This document shows, piece by piece, positions 50,476-62,874 of a stretch of DNA of 64,000 bases. Within the stretch, counting starts at the first letter, position 1. Each line of letters opens with the position of its first letter. Source of the stretch: Corbicula japonica (Eukaryota; Mollusca; Bivalvia; Venerida; Cyrenidae); assembly GCA_038501625.1 (NCBI GenBank), contig JAZAYU010000352.1:1-64000 (forward strand). Reading direction: 5' to 3'. A program made the translations under genes and the position numbers. The notes under the pieces are model-generated. The model saw nothing but the letters and a program-made list of their open reading frames with translations. It searched no databases and was not told where the DNA came from.

Positions 50476-52698
50476 CATAATTTTTCTTTAATCTCAAACT
50501 TTTAAATTTCTTCTTTTTTATCGAAATAAGTTAACAAGAGAGGATCTTTAACACCCAATATTAAAATTTACATATAACTATTGTATTAATCATGTTAAAC
50601 AAAACACATCGTCTTTACACAGTCAGTTATGGGATTCGGATTAATAGAAAAATCAATTGCTTTGAAAATAATTTTCAATTATGAGTATGTTAAAGGTGGT
50701 TGATTCTCATTCCCCGTCGTTATCAAACACACGTTAACGATTTATTATTAACTTTGATTAACATAAATTTAAGATACAATCAAAATATAATACTATTTAC
50801 CGACGACTACATTTCTGTGTAGTTGGCATTTCTTTACTTTTTGCACGAATCGCGCGGTCATTCATGCGAAACACAGCCGATATTATGTCCTATTAAAACA
50901 CGTGCATTTTTCTAACTACTCGTACACTCCAATACGTGACTAAACACTTAAAACAACTTTCAGTAATCTGTATCTAAACAGTCTTAATGTCGTTTGAAAT
51001 ACCTGTTTAATAATTTCAACAACTTCCGGTCTAATATCGCTTTAATATTGATTTTTGTTTTATGATTGTTTTTGTCTTTCGTAATGTTAATATTTTTTCT
51101 TTACACAGGCAAAATGAAAGAATTTATATAACCAGTTATGCGAAACATTTGAAACCAATCTTGTTCATTATTTAGTACTAATAAATTAATAAATAACACA
51201 CTTTAACTGAATGAATACTGTATTTCAAACAAAATGACGCATTCAATTATATTATAGTTATGTTAATATTTTCCGATCAGGCATATGTTTTAAACATAAA
51301 TTTTATACAACAACATGCAAGCGAAAATAAAACTTCTTTCGGACATTTCATTATAACTTATCATTTGATTTGTAGATTACTTGTAGATATGAACATGATG
51401 AATGTGCTTGTATAGTGCAGAATGTGAAAAAAAGTTTCTAGTAGTCTAATCGTAAAATACGTATAATAGAAAAATATTTTACTTATCGATTTGAAGAAAG
51501 CTGTGTGCCTGACATGTGTTTTATAGAATTTTTGCCAAATATATAAACTCTATTATAATTGTAATAAATCGTTTGTATCACTAAGACCAAGTTAATAACA
51601 TACATCGAAGGCAAGAAAAGTAACTTATTAAATTACACTCTGTATGCGTCAATCTGATTAAAATCATTTCCTGAAACCCGTTACGCTATCAGGATCTGAC
51701 TACGAGAAACTAAAACATGCTTTTATCACAACCCGTTGAACCAATCAGATTGTCGCCTATAAAACCGCAAAAGTGAACGTAAAAATAGTATTTTAACTCA
51801 TGGAAAGTGTTGACAGCTTGCGTAAGACATATTTTACTGGAGATATAAATATATACATATATGTGTTTATGTAGTATTGCATGCATTTCTAATGTAATGA
51901 CATCTTCAGATCATTTTGCGAGCGTTATAAATACGCTTCCTGTGTTGGCATTTTCTAAAAATAGTAATCGGGGGAAAACCGCTATTACTTATGTACAGTG
52001 ACTGCGGGCCGTCATCAGATCTAACATTTTGTTAGATCTGACTTTAGTGAGATTGTATATGCGTCTATGAAAAATATAACAGGACTACGTTCTACAAATT
52101 CTGAACGTGAAATACAGTCAGTTTCTAGCAGTGTTTACTCTTGAGTTTCTTTTATGTTTGCTTAAATAATAATACATTGCATTTCTAGCCTTGGAGAAAC
52201 GAAGCGTAATTCAGTAAGGATCGCCACCACAGAGAATAAGAAACACAGTGACGGATGAAGTAAAAACATTTAATTTGATTATATTATATTCTCGATCTAA
52301 AATCAATAGCGCACCGAACACTTATAAATGTATTAAATACATGCACAATTATTGTTCATACTGACAGCATAGCATCGTATAAGCTTAAGCATACTGAAAG
52401 TGGAATCAGAATTTTCCTAAGGGGAATACTTCAAGCTGGAGATCCTTTATTTAAAGAAATATCTTATTCCACATTCAAGCCTATACGTTGAAAATGCGGT
52501 ACTGTTAGCTTTATGGGTGCTTTTTGTGCCAAATAAAACAAACTCGTATACACAACTGAATAAGGAAATGCCGCAATAAGTTTTTATGTTACTCTCTTCT
52601 TGTTATTCAAACAGTTAAAGAACTTAACATTTAACGGTTCATGAAAACTTGGTTTTGATCAATATCATTTCCATTGGAAATTTCATCAAAAGAAAATA
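50476..52698. other. Element B interior, no gene recognised
   Basis: AT-rich. One short perfect hairpin at 52016-52040 (CAGATCTAACA, loop TTT, then its inverse). Nothing else is supported. Confidence 0.55.
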
Positions 52699-52744
52699 TT
52701 CCAGTCGGATTCATTCCTATCGGAAATACTCAATTCTGTCGGAA
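52699..52744. repeat. Additional TTCC-N4-GGAA-like motifs inside B
   Basis: Three degenerate motifs in 46 bp (TTCCAGTCGGAT, TTCCTATCGGAA, TTCTGTCGGAAT), an internal outlier of the subterminal cluster. Confidence 0.75.
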
Positions 52745-52856
52745 TTCAAAATAGATCATATCAGAAAATATGGTGAATATTCTAGTAAGACAACAGTTAA
52801 ACAAATCGTTTTTTAATATAATACAATAACCAAGTATTATGACGATAAAAGTCAGA

Positions 52857-53255
52857 GATATAAGGATAATTATCTATATTTATGTAATGAGTCATTTTGA
52901 CGAAAACATTAAACGATGTTGACGATTACAACAATATCAAGTTGTTGACCACGAGAGTCAGATTTTGTCAACAAAATATAATAAAAATAACTTACTTACA
53001 GAATAGTGAGTGTATATATAAAATGCTTGTATTTACATTTTGTTTTTCTTTAATCACAATCTTTTTTTTTTCATTTTCACAAGGAAACACAACAACTGAC
53101 TTTACTGACTGGAAATTATAAATAGGACATAAGTTGCGATTAAAATAAATGTTCGGAATAACTTTTCCCACAGGACTGATTCTGCTCGGAAAGATAAATA
53201 CAAAATGAATTCCGATAGGAATTAAATAAACACAGGAAACATTCCGATCGGAATT
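52857..53255 (+). repeat. Subterminal module of B, inner copy
   Basis: About 400 bp, repeated in direct orientation at 54546-54926. Shared parts include AATGAGTCATTTTGACGAAA, GTCAACAAAATATAATAA and ACAACTGACTTTACTGACTG. It ends in three TTCC-N4-GGAA-type motifs (53180-53252). The frames at 52897-53121 and 54585-54815 are versions of the same module and do not agree in length or reading frame, so I do not call them genes. Confidence 0.85.
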
Positions 53256-53483
53256 TTTCAAACTAACAGTTCTATTATGCGTATCCATGATCGTACGAGA
53301 CCATGTGGGTATCCTAATTTCATACAGATTTTAACCGAATTATTATTCTTGTATTAAACCGATCTTTTTTGTTTAATAATCATTATCTTCAAAATAATAT
53401 AAGTTAAAACGTAACTTTTACATCAAATCTGAGATGATGGTAATTACAACACACTACTGTATACTATAACTTGTTCACGATTT

Positions 53484-53923
53484 TTATGCGCCCGTTTGAA
53501 AAACGGGACGTATTATGGGAACACCTGCGGCGGGCGGGCGGGTTGGCGGGCGGTGTCCACAGGGTTTCCGCTCTCTAAGTCAAAGAGTTTTCATCAGTTC
53601 TTTATCAAACTTGGTGAATATGTTGGTGTGCATAATGTCTCGACCAAGTTCTATAACCAGCCAAATCCCCCAATGCACTCCTGAATTATGGCCCTTGAAT
53701 TGTCCAAAATTACTGTTTCCGCTCTCTAAGTCAAAGAGTTTTCATCCGGTCTTTATCAAACTTGGTGAATATGTTGGTAGGCATAATATCTCTGCCAAGT
53801 TCGATAACCAGCCAAGTTGCTTCAGGCACTTAAGAGTGTTGGCTCTTTATTTATACGAAAAATGTGGCAAATTAGCCAAACTTTTTGACGGGCGTATTTT
53901 GTGGCATTTTGGCACTGTTGTTT
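53484..53923 (+). mobile_element. Second HINE-like element with tandem repeats, inside B
   Basis: Starts TTATGCGCCCGTTTGAAAAA with a CCCGTT/AACGGG hairpin, then a GGCGGGCGGG run. It has about two units of a 151-bp repeat (TTTCCGCTCTCTAAGTCAAA at 53565 and 53716) and ends GACGGGCGTATTTTGTGGCA followed by TTTTGGCACTGTTGTTTA. It has the same general build as 1022-2416 but unrelated sequence. The two overlapping open frames here are products of the repeat. The family is inferred. Confidence 0.5.
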
Positions 53924-54019
53924 AAAGATAATGTTGATTTTTCTTGAATTACATGTTTCTCTCTTTTTTTAAATACAATAGTTATTGTAAAATTTAGGTG
54001 AAATAACAACAATAACTAT

Positions 54020-54217
54020 ATGAATTTAAAAACTTGTATTTGTGAATTTCTTTTACATTGTCGATTAAACATGTTCTCTTATAAAATGAGTTCTCCACCG
54101 ACTTCAGGACTGCTGCCCAAGAGATCATATTCTGCCGGTGATTTAGAAGTTATACATGTATCCGTGCGTCATGCAAATGTAATTCAAAAACAACCAACTT
54201 ATCGCTTATTAAAATAG
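54020..54217 (+). CDS. Candidate small ORF near right end of B, unrecognised
   Basis: A 65-codon frame. An inner Met at residue 23 would give a 43-residue product beginning MSSPPTSGLLPKRSYSAGDL. The inner part is Ser/Pro-rich and basic and is not low-complexity. It lies between the HINE-like element (53484-53923) and the outer subterminal module (54546-54926), about 1.1 kb from the right end of B. No family is recognised. It may be a chance frame. Confidence 0.15.
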   Translation: MNLKTCICEFLLHCRLNMFSYKMSSPPTSGLLPKRSYSAGDLEVIHVSVRHANVIQKQPTYRLLK

Positions 54218-54545
54218 AAAAGGATAAAACGTTTTGAAATATTTATTTTTTGACATGAAATATTGCAGTCTCGGTTTTTAGCCGAAATATCGGAAACATA
54301 ACGATTAGAACCAAGTTGAGCTTAAAGTTCCCTTTTCATGGAATAAAATTTACACAAGTAAGTAAACATAGGTACCCATTATGATTTACCGATAAAACGA
54401 TGAAACTTACTATGAAACCTTTAACTCAGTATTTAACGCGATATTTTCAAATCAAGAACACTCCATAATCTGCATTGTATAATTTCAAATTAATTGCTGT
54501 ATTTCTTGATCAGCACTATCGTATTAAAAGGTAAAAATAATGGAG

Positions 54546-54926
54546 ATATATGGATAATTATCTAAATTAATGTAATGAGTCATTTTGACGAAAACAGTAA
54601 ACGATGTTGACGATTACAATAATGTCAAGTTGTCAATCATGACCAAGAGAGTCAGATTTTGTCAACAAAATATAATAACAATAACTTACTTACAGAATAG
54701 TGCGTTTACATTGTGTTTTTCTTTTATCACAATCTATTTTTTTTCATTTTCATCAGAAAAACAACAACTGACTTTACTGACTGGAAATTATAAATACGAC
54801 ATAGTTTGCGATTAAACTAAATGTTCGAATAACTTTTCCCACAGGACTGATTCCGCTCGGAAAGATAAATGCTACATGAATTCCGATAGGAATTAAATAA
54901 ACGCAGGAATCATTCCGATCGGAATT
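54546..54926 (+). repeat. Subterminal module of B, outer copy
   Basis: Direct repeat of 52857-53255 at roughly 85 % identity by eye. Its last motif unit (AATTAAATAAACGCAGGAAT with the palindrome) is further duplicated in tandem at 54892-54955. Confidence 0.85.
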
Positions 54927-55079
54927 AAATAAACGCAGGAATCATTCCGATCGGAATCACCTCTTCCGATCGGAATTTTTCCGATAGGAAAAAATTCCGA
55001 CCGGAAAAATTCCGATCGGAAAATTTTCCGACAGGAAAATTCAGGATTCCGATCGGAAAATGTCGATTCCGATCGGAAT
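54851..55079. repeat. TTCC-N4-GGAA palindrome cluster, right end of B
   Basis: Eleven motifs at about 54851, 54881, 54914, 54946, 54964, 54979, 54995, 55010, 55027, 55047 and 55068. They sit 190-420 bp inside the terminus, which mirrors the left end although the spacer sequences are unrelated. Confidence 0.9.
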
Positions 55080-55214
55080 CGAAGTTTGACACTGAATTTA
55101 TTTTCCAATTTTCTCGAAAACTAAACAAGATATGGCATTGAAACATTGCAGTTTTTCTATTTAAATCATGTGTAATCACCTGATACAAAAAACCGCAAGA
55201 AAATCGATAAAATA

Positions 55215-55266
55215 AAAAAAAAGTTTTCGGAAAATATAATATTCCGAAAATTCACAGGATCGTGTT
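55215..55266 (-). repeat. Terminal inverted repeat of B, right
   Basis: Exact reverse complement of 37802-37853, followed directly by the ACTA duplication. Confidence 0.95.
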
Positions 55267-57840
55267 ACTACCATGCAGTACTTGGTCAGAAAAACCCCCG
55301 CTAGGTTAATACATGAAGTACTTTCAACTAATAAACATCTGTTTTAATTAGTTTTATGTTGTAAAAACATTTAGGGGTTTGCAGAATGGAGTGACAGTAC
55401 TATAAAACAAGATGAGAAAAGGGAAAGGTGAACCAACATCAGTTCATGTCATTATGAGTCGTGAATCAAGGTATTTATATAGCTTTTAATGTTTTTGTTT
55501 TTTTTTACAATTAATACCATATGTATCATATTAAATGAAAAGAACACTCGGCTTACTGTGTCATCTACAACTGCGGACAGAAGAACAGCAAGCCTATATG
55601 GTAAATAATTATGATAGTATTGATGTAAATCTCATTTTGATGAAATGTTAACAATAGTAACGAAGTAAAAACAGTAATTTCTAAATGACTTGCGCTTACC
55701 CCGTACATTAAACGATGTTTTATAAATTTGTTTCTTGATTCATGCCATTAATTTATGTTCTGGAATCTCTTTTCGTAATCTGCATCGGAGGGGACTATAG
55801 GTTTACCTCCCCGTGTGTCTCCCCGTCCGCAACAAATCACCTTTATCAACTCTAGTCTTCACCGTTATTAAATGTTATAAAAATTGCTCCAAATGAATCA
55901 CGATGAATGTTTGATGAATATCAAAATGAATCCACTTTGATCAGAACAAATGTAAATCGTTCTCATACAAATAATGCTTTGAAGAAAAAAGTTATAAAGA
56001 GAAACAAAATGTTATGTTGTGATTTGTAGTTTTCTGGCTAATGACGCACACTAATTTCGCCACATGTAACACACCAATTAAATTAGTCGAAATGGTGTCT
56101 GTTTATTTGCACTATTCTTATTAATGAGCATGGTAAGCACGGTAGGATAATATTATTATGTAAATAAAAACAGCATTTATTCAACTATTGCCAGTCAGAT
56201 TTTAACTATATTTTCATGCGGGCTTGGCTAACCGTTTTGATAGTATTTGTTCTTTATTTCCTCAAATATTATAAAGATAACAAATTGCAGCAGGTTAAAT
56301 GATTAACTGTCTTTTTTTCAGGTTCACTTCAATATGTTGGGCATACCCACCAGGATGTAGAGATTCTGGTTTTATTAAAACGGTAGATATTCTACGCAGA
56401 GGTGACGCTGGTACAATGTACTTGTTAACGTTAACGAATACCATCAGCAAAACAACTCAGAGGTCAAAAGGACAGAAAGGAAACAAACAATAAACGAATT
56501 ATTTTAGAATGCAAAAGGAAATTACGACAGACATAGAAAACGATTACAGCGTACAAGGAGCAATTTAGAACCTTAAACCCTAATATTATTTTACCATCGT
56601 TACTTAAATTAAATATAGAAGTTTTGGAAAGAAAATTGAAGATATACCTGTTTAAGAACCGTCATCGTCGACTGGTGAGATAGATACTTGACATAATATT
56701 ACAAGAACTAAAGCAATTTTCTTAAATGGAAGAACGAATGGAAAAATGAATATAACTGCATATGTCTTATTGAAGAAATGTAATAACTGAGGGTATAAAG
56801 AAACTGGGCTGGTAATGCTTAAAAGTTAGTTTGATTCTCGCATAATGTGTTTGTGCAAAATATGTTATGCTTATAAATATTGTATGACCCTGAATTATTT
56901 ACTAATTAGGACTAGTTTCATGAACATCATATTGAGAAAATACTAATTTCATATTTTGTTCTGTATTTATCTCATTTATTATGGTGTAGAAAGTGTATAA
57001 AATCTTGTGTACATACACAGAAACCATAATGAGTGACCTGTTGTAGACGATATTGATGACCAATACACTTAAATGCTACAGTAGTTAAGTTCTGTAATTA
57101 TTTGTGATTCGTTTTTGGAAGATTCTTTTCACACATCTATGGATCATTCCGACAAATGTGTGAATCGTTGCCTTTTTTAAATTTCATTTGGGAATGTTAT
57201 AGTATAGGAATGAAATGATTCTGTAAAACGCATGGCTTAAAGTCGACTAAAAGAAGTTTTATAAGCATAATCTTTATTTATGGAAATATATTTTAAGTAA
57301 ACAAGTATGATCATACAAACGTATATTTTACAGACTTGTATTCTTGTAGTTCTTCAAATTAATGAACCATTAAATTTACGTTTTTGTCCTTATTAAAATT
57401 AGGTAAACGATTTAGATTTCTTATATTTATATATTTTACTGTGCTTTTTTAATTATTTGATACTTTTACTAACACAGAAGCAATAAGCGTCATATTTTAA
57501 TTCATGTCCGTGAATGATATGGTTGCACCTACAATTTTTACCAAGATGTTTTCAGATATGCTTGCTAAGTTATGCAATAACTTTTTTTCAACCTATCTGT
57601 TTCATGACTAAACACAAACTTCTGCTATATGTTTATGTTAGACGTTAACTGAGTCTTCATATCAACAATTATTGAACGTAAAGCTATACAAATACATTGT
57701 CGTGCTCATAATTTATGTTTGAACGACCAAAATTATTCAACTTGTAATGATCATACGACGTTGTTCCATAATTTATATTATTTTTATATTTTAAATTGAA
57801 TTGTTTGCTGAAAAATTTTCTGCACATTTCGGTGAAGGTT

Positions 57841-58200
57841 ACAGCTGAAATTTCTGCTGGAAAGTGGAATAAACTTTTTGCACCAGCTTGTATTTCGATA
57901 AATTTTCTGGCAGAAATTTCTGCTGGAAATGCAATTAACTTTTTGCACCAGCTTGTATTTCGATAAATTTTCTGGCAGAAATTTCTGTTGGAAAGTTCAA
58001 AGCATTTTTTCCACCACAGTTGTTTCGGTAAAATTTCCAGCAGAAATTTCTGCTAGAAATATAAAGATATTGCAAGTTGAACAGATATTACTGCTATGAG
58101 AGTGAAATTATATAGAGTCAAGGGTTATTATTAATTTCCACTGTTCCTATATTCATTATTTTGGACCTTTAAGAGATTTTCAGCAGAAATTTCTTCGGAA
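57841..58200. repeat. Subterminal palindrome cluster, element A right end, copy 2
   Basis: Counterpart of 18592-18953 with only a few substitutions (for example TTCTGTTGG for TTCTGCTGG near 57987). Motifs lie at about 57841, 57913, 57979, 58036 and 58180. Confidence 0.85.
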
Positions 58201-58640
58201 ATGATCAACATCCACTGCATTTATAGAGCAAAACGTCGAATATAGACAGCTGTTTGCCTTGAAAAATCGTTCTGCAGCAAAACTGATTTCAAAAGGGAAA
58301 AAAAGATTTTCCCTTTTTATTTTGGACTGCAATTATGGTATTTGTTTTCATATGTAAGTAACCGCCAGTAGTTATAGACTCATATCTGAAATAATATGAA
58401 TTCGTATATCACATCATTCATACTTTGGGTGTGATTCTTTATTAAAAGTGTTATGTTGCCTAGTAACGCAATACAGCTGAAGATGGCAATAAATCTCTGA
58501 AAACAACAACAACTAAATATCCAACAATACGAGTATATGAAATGTATGCAAACGCTATTTTGCGAACACAAAATCCATGCAAATTTATTCGCAACAAAAC
58601 GTACTGAATCATTTTTATTATGCATACGGACACAATCATC

Positions 58641-58710
58641 AATAGACCCTTTGCACGTAACTGCGGTCCTTAACCTGACGCATGCGCATAAACGCTTCCG
58701 GGTGGCAAAC
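58641..58710 (+). repeat. Left member of inverted repeat pair in flank
   Basis: Matches 62356-62413 inverted. It has the core CATGCGCATAAACGCTTCC then GGGTGGCAAA, identical at 28 of 29 positions, and the outer AATAGACCCTTT. The middle is diverged. Confidence 0.8.
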
Positions 58711-61700
58711 TATGACAACCGTGTAAACAACGACGATCGATAACTTTCACTTTCGATCCGAGTTTTCATCAAATTTGAAAACTTTTGACGCTGTTAATTG
58801 AGACAAATATGCAGTGGCAACTAAATGTGGACTGCTTATGTCTGTCAGATCGATCAACATAATGCCAACCAAAGAGAAATCATGGATCGGCGAATCACAT
58901 GGCGGATCAGTGAACTTGACATATTTTCGGAAAAGTATCAAAATATGAATGCTTAGGTGTAGACGGACATAATGCGGTTCTTACTGAAGCAAAGCATTGA
59001 TTTCCAAAGCAAAATAGAGTAAGCATCTCATGGCATTTTTAGTGTTATGTGTGCTTTTATCTGTTGACACCACACAACTCGAGACTTGAGCCTTTGATGA
59101 CTTGCCCAGCAGTATTGGAGGCTGTCGGGTTTGATATTTCTTAATATGAAAAAGGCAAATAATGTTGATTTGTGTATTTATATGTCTTATTACTTGAACA
59201 TGACTTTGTGCATAATTGTGTTCCAGGCACAGATCTATATCAATATTTGTAAATGCCCAAACCCATACAAATGCATAAACTGGAGACAAAAACCTACAAT
59301 GTTTAAGCTGAGTCTGATGCAAGTAAAGCCCCATCATATATTGTCTTCAATATGTTACTTTTATATTAAATGATTACAAAATAATAATAATAAATTTCCT
59401 TATTAAGTAAATACATGTAAACATTGGGATGCCAGCTCAGGCAATATTCAGTATCCTTGTCTACTCTGACCAGACTGCAACATTTTAAAAATTGACTGAA
59501 TCATCAGCTGGTTTAATATGTCAGTGTAATCTAAAATTCTGGTCAAAGTGTGTACAGAAGCAATTATTTCAACACTAACTTTTATTGAATAATGGTTTGG
59601 TTACTCAACTTGCCTTGAAATTTAAAATATTTTAATTTGTAAGATAAGAGAAAATGGGTTTACTTTAGTTAATTTCTGAACAGTGAAAGTTTAAGCCAGT
59701 TCATCCTTTCCAAACTGTTGATTTTGATTCAGATATTTGACAAACTAGTAAAAATGGTCCTATGTACTTAGTTTTTAACCATTAAGAGCATTTGAAATTT
59801 AATTCATTGGTATAAAAAAAAGAAATTATTTTTCCTTGCTACCCAAAATTTAGGGAAGGACAACAGTACTGTGAACACAAATTTTCAGGCCTTACATTAT
59901 ACATGCAGTATTTAAATAAGTATCCCCTACACACATAAACATTCACTTACAATAACTTAAATTACCACAAGTTACCTCAGCTACATATGTTACCTCTTAC
60001 AATGAACATTCAAACTTATTTTATCATCATTTACAGGTGGTGCTGTGCAGATAACTGCATCATAGACAGATACTTGTACTTGGGCATCCCTAGATGAAGA
60101 ATTATTAATGGTATGTCTTTCAGTTCTGTCCTATAATTTTAAAATTTCTGATTAAAATTGATGGTTATGTTCTTTTAAGGGTATTCCTTTTCATTACAGA
60201 AAAAGTAGAGTGCTTATTGTATTTTGCAGCATGCTTAAAATATTTATTTAAGTTTGGCTGGTTTTAAGAATAGAATGTAAAGTTAACTGTTGTAATTGTT
60301 TTAAATGATAATCATTGGTTATTAAAATATGTGAATAGTTATTATGTGTGTAACACATATTATTTTACACAACAATTGTTTATCATTTAATTTTTAGCCT
60401 AATTTTTTTCAGCTTCCATGTTACACAGAGGAACTTGCAGCCAGTAGTGCATCTTTTCAAAAAGCACTGACATAGAACTTGGAATCTGCTGGTGACTTGA
60501 ATTTTGTTGGGATGAGAATTAATTTACAGCATTGAATAAATAGTGAAATTGTGTTCATGGGTTGACAGATAATGCTTTAACAAATCATCCACTAGTAAAG
60601 ACAAGAAGTTTTAGTGCTTTCATGAAATAGTGATAAAACTGACTTATAAATGACAGCATTCAACAAATCACCATGCACATTGTGTGTATGTTGATCAATG
60701 AGGTGATGCAGTAGAGATTAATATAAACTTCATGAAAGCATATCTTTTTTATTATAAAAATACTACCAAAAATAGATGGACAATTTTCTGAAAACAAGAT
60801 TAGACCATGCATTAGGTTATGAAAACAAACAAGGCTCATTTTGAAGTGTTGCATCTGAACTAAAAGAAAGCTGATAATAATATATTATGGAAAACTGGAA
60901 TGGAAAGTGATATAACATTCTTTTTCTCCAAATATTAATAATAATTTATTCAGTATCTATATTGCAATATCTTGTAAATATAAATCATGATATCACCTTG
61001 TCTTGTTTTGATTACTGTGAGGATGTGATTTTATGATTTTTATCCTGAAACATTGGCTGTTTTTTATTTTGGCATTTTATGGAAAGTGTGTCATAGATAT
61101 TCAAAAGATGCACTGATTTTATTATACAAGGCTATATTCATTTTCTTAGAAAGCCTTTTTTAAAAAAATAATAAATCAAGAAGTATTTCCATAACATCTA
61201 CCAGAGCAGAATCTCATTCAGAAATATCAAGATCAATTTCTATATTGATGAATAACAAAAAGTGAGTGGAAATCTAAAAATGACCTATCACCTGATTTGA
61301 GTTTAATAAAAATTTTCTAGAGGTACACAAATTCGACCTTAATTGTCAAAATTAGAGTCTGAAGCTTGAACCTCATGATAGATCTCTATAAAATGATCCC
61401 AATAAAATGGATTTCTATGAGGAAAGTACAATTTCAAGCTCTGTTGAACAAAAATATTCCACTTTATATATTCCAGACTATAGATTATGGGCAGCAATAG
61501 ATTCTACAATTCTATTGAATAAGAATATTAACTCCTCTCTGTTCAGTCAAGATGTTCTGGCCACGTCACATCTCGGGAGGTGAAGGGAGGGGGGGGTCGC
61601 GGATCCAGAGAGGACCCTTGTAGCTTGAACCCCCTTTTCTGGGCAGATATATTTCATATTCATGTGGATTTCGGCAAGAATGTTGGAAATTTTCATGAAA

Positions 61701-61825
61701 CTACGCTAAGACTGCTCAAAACAAATTTTCTTTCAAGAAATCTTGCATCCGACCGACCGAGCATCTACACTCTGATAATCGGAGCTAAGGGGTTAAAATA
61801 TTTAAATGAATATTGTATTTGTCTA

Positions 61826-61842
61826 ACCCTAACCCTAACCCT
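61826..61842 (+). repeat. Three telomere-like CCCTAA units
   Basis: CTAACCCTAACCCTAACCCT, the standard animal telomere repeat, as a very short interstitial tract. Confidence 0.8.
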
Positions 61843-62355
61843 GAATATTGTATGTATATGTAGGCCTAATCGTATAGATGTATCAAATGTCTTATTCAAA
61901 TGTTAATTATGTAATAATGTTTGCGTTATCTTGTAAAATTAACTCGAGGTTGGCTCATCAAGTTCACCCCACCCACCCCCTGTATTCTGCAAAAGTTAAA
62001 TTCGACAGGCCAATGCTTAAATTGTTGGTTTTAAATCATTCAACATATCAATTAATATCAAAACAATAAGTATTGATGGTAGTCAGAAAAGAAAACAAAC
62101 GAAATCGTAAATTATCAGTGTTTATTTGAACATTTTAAACAATCGCGGTTCGTCATCTTGGTCGCTAAGGTAAACAAAACCAATCGGTTTTATTTAGCGG
62201 AATGGATTTCGGCAAAAGATGCGGAAGGGATTATATAAAAACAAACAGGCCTTCTCATTGAAATAAATTTATAATTATTCTGACTCTTCACGTTCAAGAA
62301 AATCTCCGTTAAAGTGGCAAACAAATTATGAGCAATTTTACGTCGCTTCCACCGA

Positions 62356-62413
62356 TTTGCCACCCGGAAGCGTTTGTGCGCATGTGTGAATAAATTATGG
62401 AAAGGGTCTATTC
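62356..62413 (-). repeat. Right member of inverted repeat pair in flank
   Basis: Inverse of 58641-58710. The pair encloses about 3.7 kb. They may be terminal repeats of an unrecognised element or two independent fragments of one dispersed repeat. Confidence 0.8.
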
Positions 62414-62798
62414 ATACCAAAAATAAATTACACATAGATAGTCTGATGCTTGAGATCTAAGACTGGTCTCAAGTTTCATTTGTATAATCTTGAGTTAGCA
62501 TCGGTAAACATCAGGTTAGCTTAGCGCCGTTTTACTATAGCTGAATATCGCACAACCATAACATGGTAGGTGGACCAAACCACTCATTTTCTGCACACAT
62601 TAAGTATGTAGCCTGAGATAATACATAACGCAAGTTACAAGTGTGATATTTTTGTATAATTTGGTATTTTGTAAAGAAAACCGTATTCAACGGGAGCGAA
62701 ATAATCTTGAAATTTACATTTGGAAAAATATGCAGATACAATAGTTTCGCGCTGCGCACAATAGAAAAATAAACTTATATTATTATCATTTAAACCAT

Positions 62799-62799
<1 letters not shown>

Positions 62800-62858
<59 letters not shown>

Positions 62859-62874
62859 TCTTCTTCTTCTTCTT
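62800..62874 (+). repeat. TC microsatellite passing into TTC
   Basis: About 27 TC units (62800-62854) followed by about 7 TTC units. A pure pyrimidine tract that could form triplex DNA. Confidence 0.97.

Noticed and set aside
53515..53925. 136-codon frame, the longest apart from microsatellite readings
   Set aside because: Lies wholly within the tandem-bearing repeat at 53484-53923 and overlaps another frame produced by the same repeat.
54893..55188. Two overlapping minus-strand frames with repeated PIGI/SDRN peptides, and similar frames at 37940-38216 on both strands
   Set aside because: They translate the TTCC-N4-GGAA palindromes; the same peptides appear in several frames and on both strands.
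58981..59373. Overlapping frames on opposite strands (118 and 80 codons)
   Set aside because: No recognisable domain, mutually overlapping, and no codon or splice evidence for either.
60039..60111. Exon-like segment with AG/GT edges
   Set aside because: The best frame stops within the segment, the segment at 60413 onward does not extend it, and no family is recognised; kept only as a remark.
61826..61842. Telomere end or fusion point
   Set aside because: Only three units of the CCCTAA motif; too short to mean more than chance or a repair patch.
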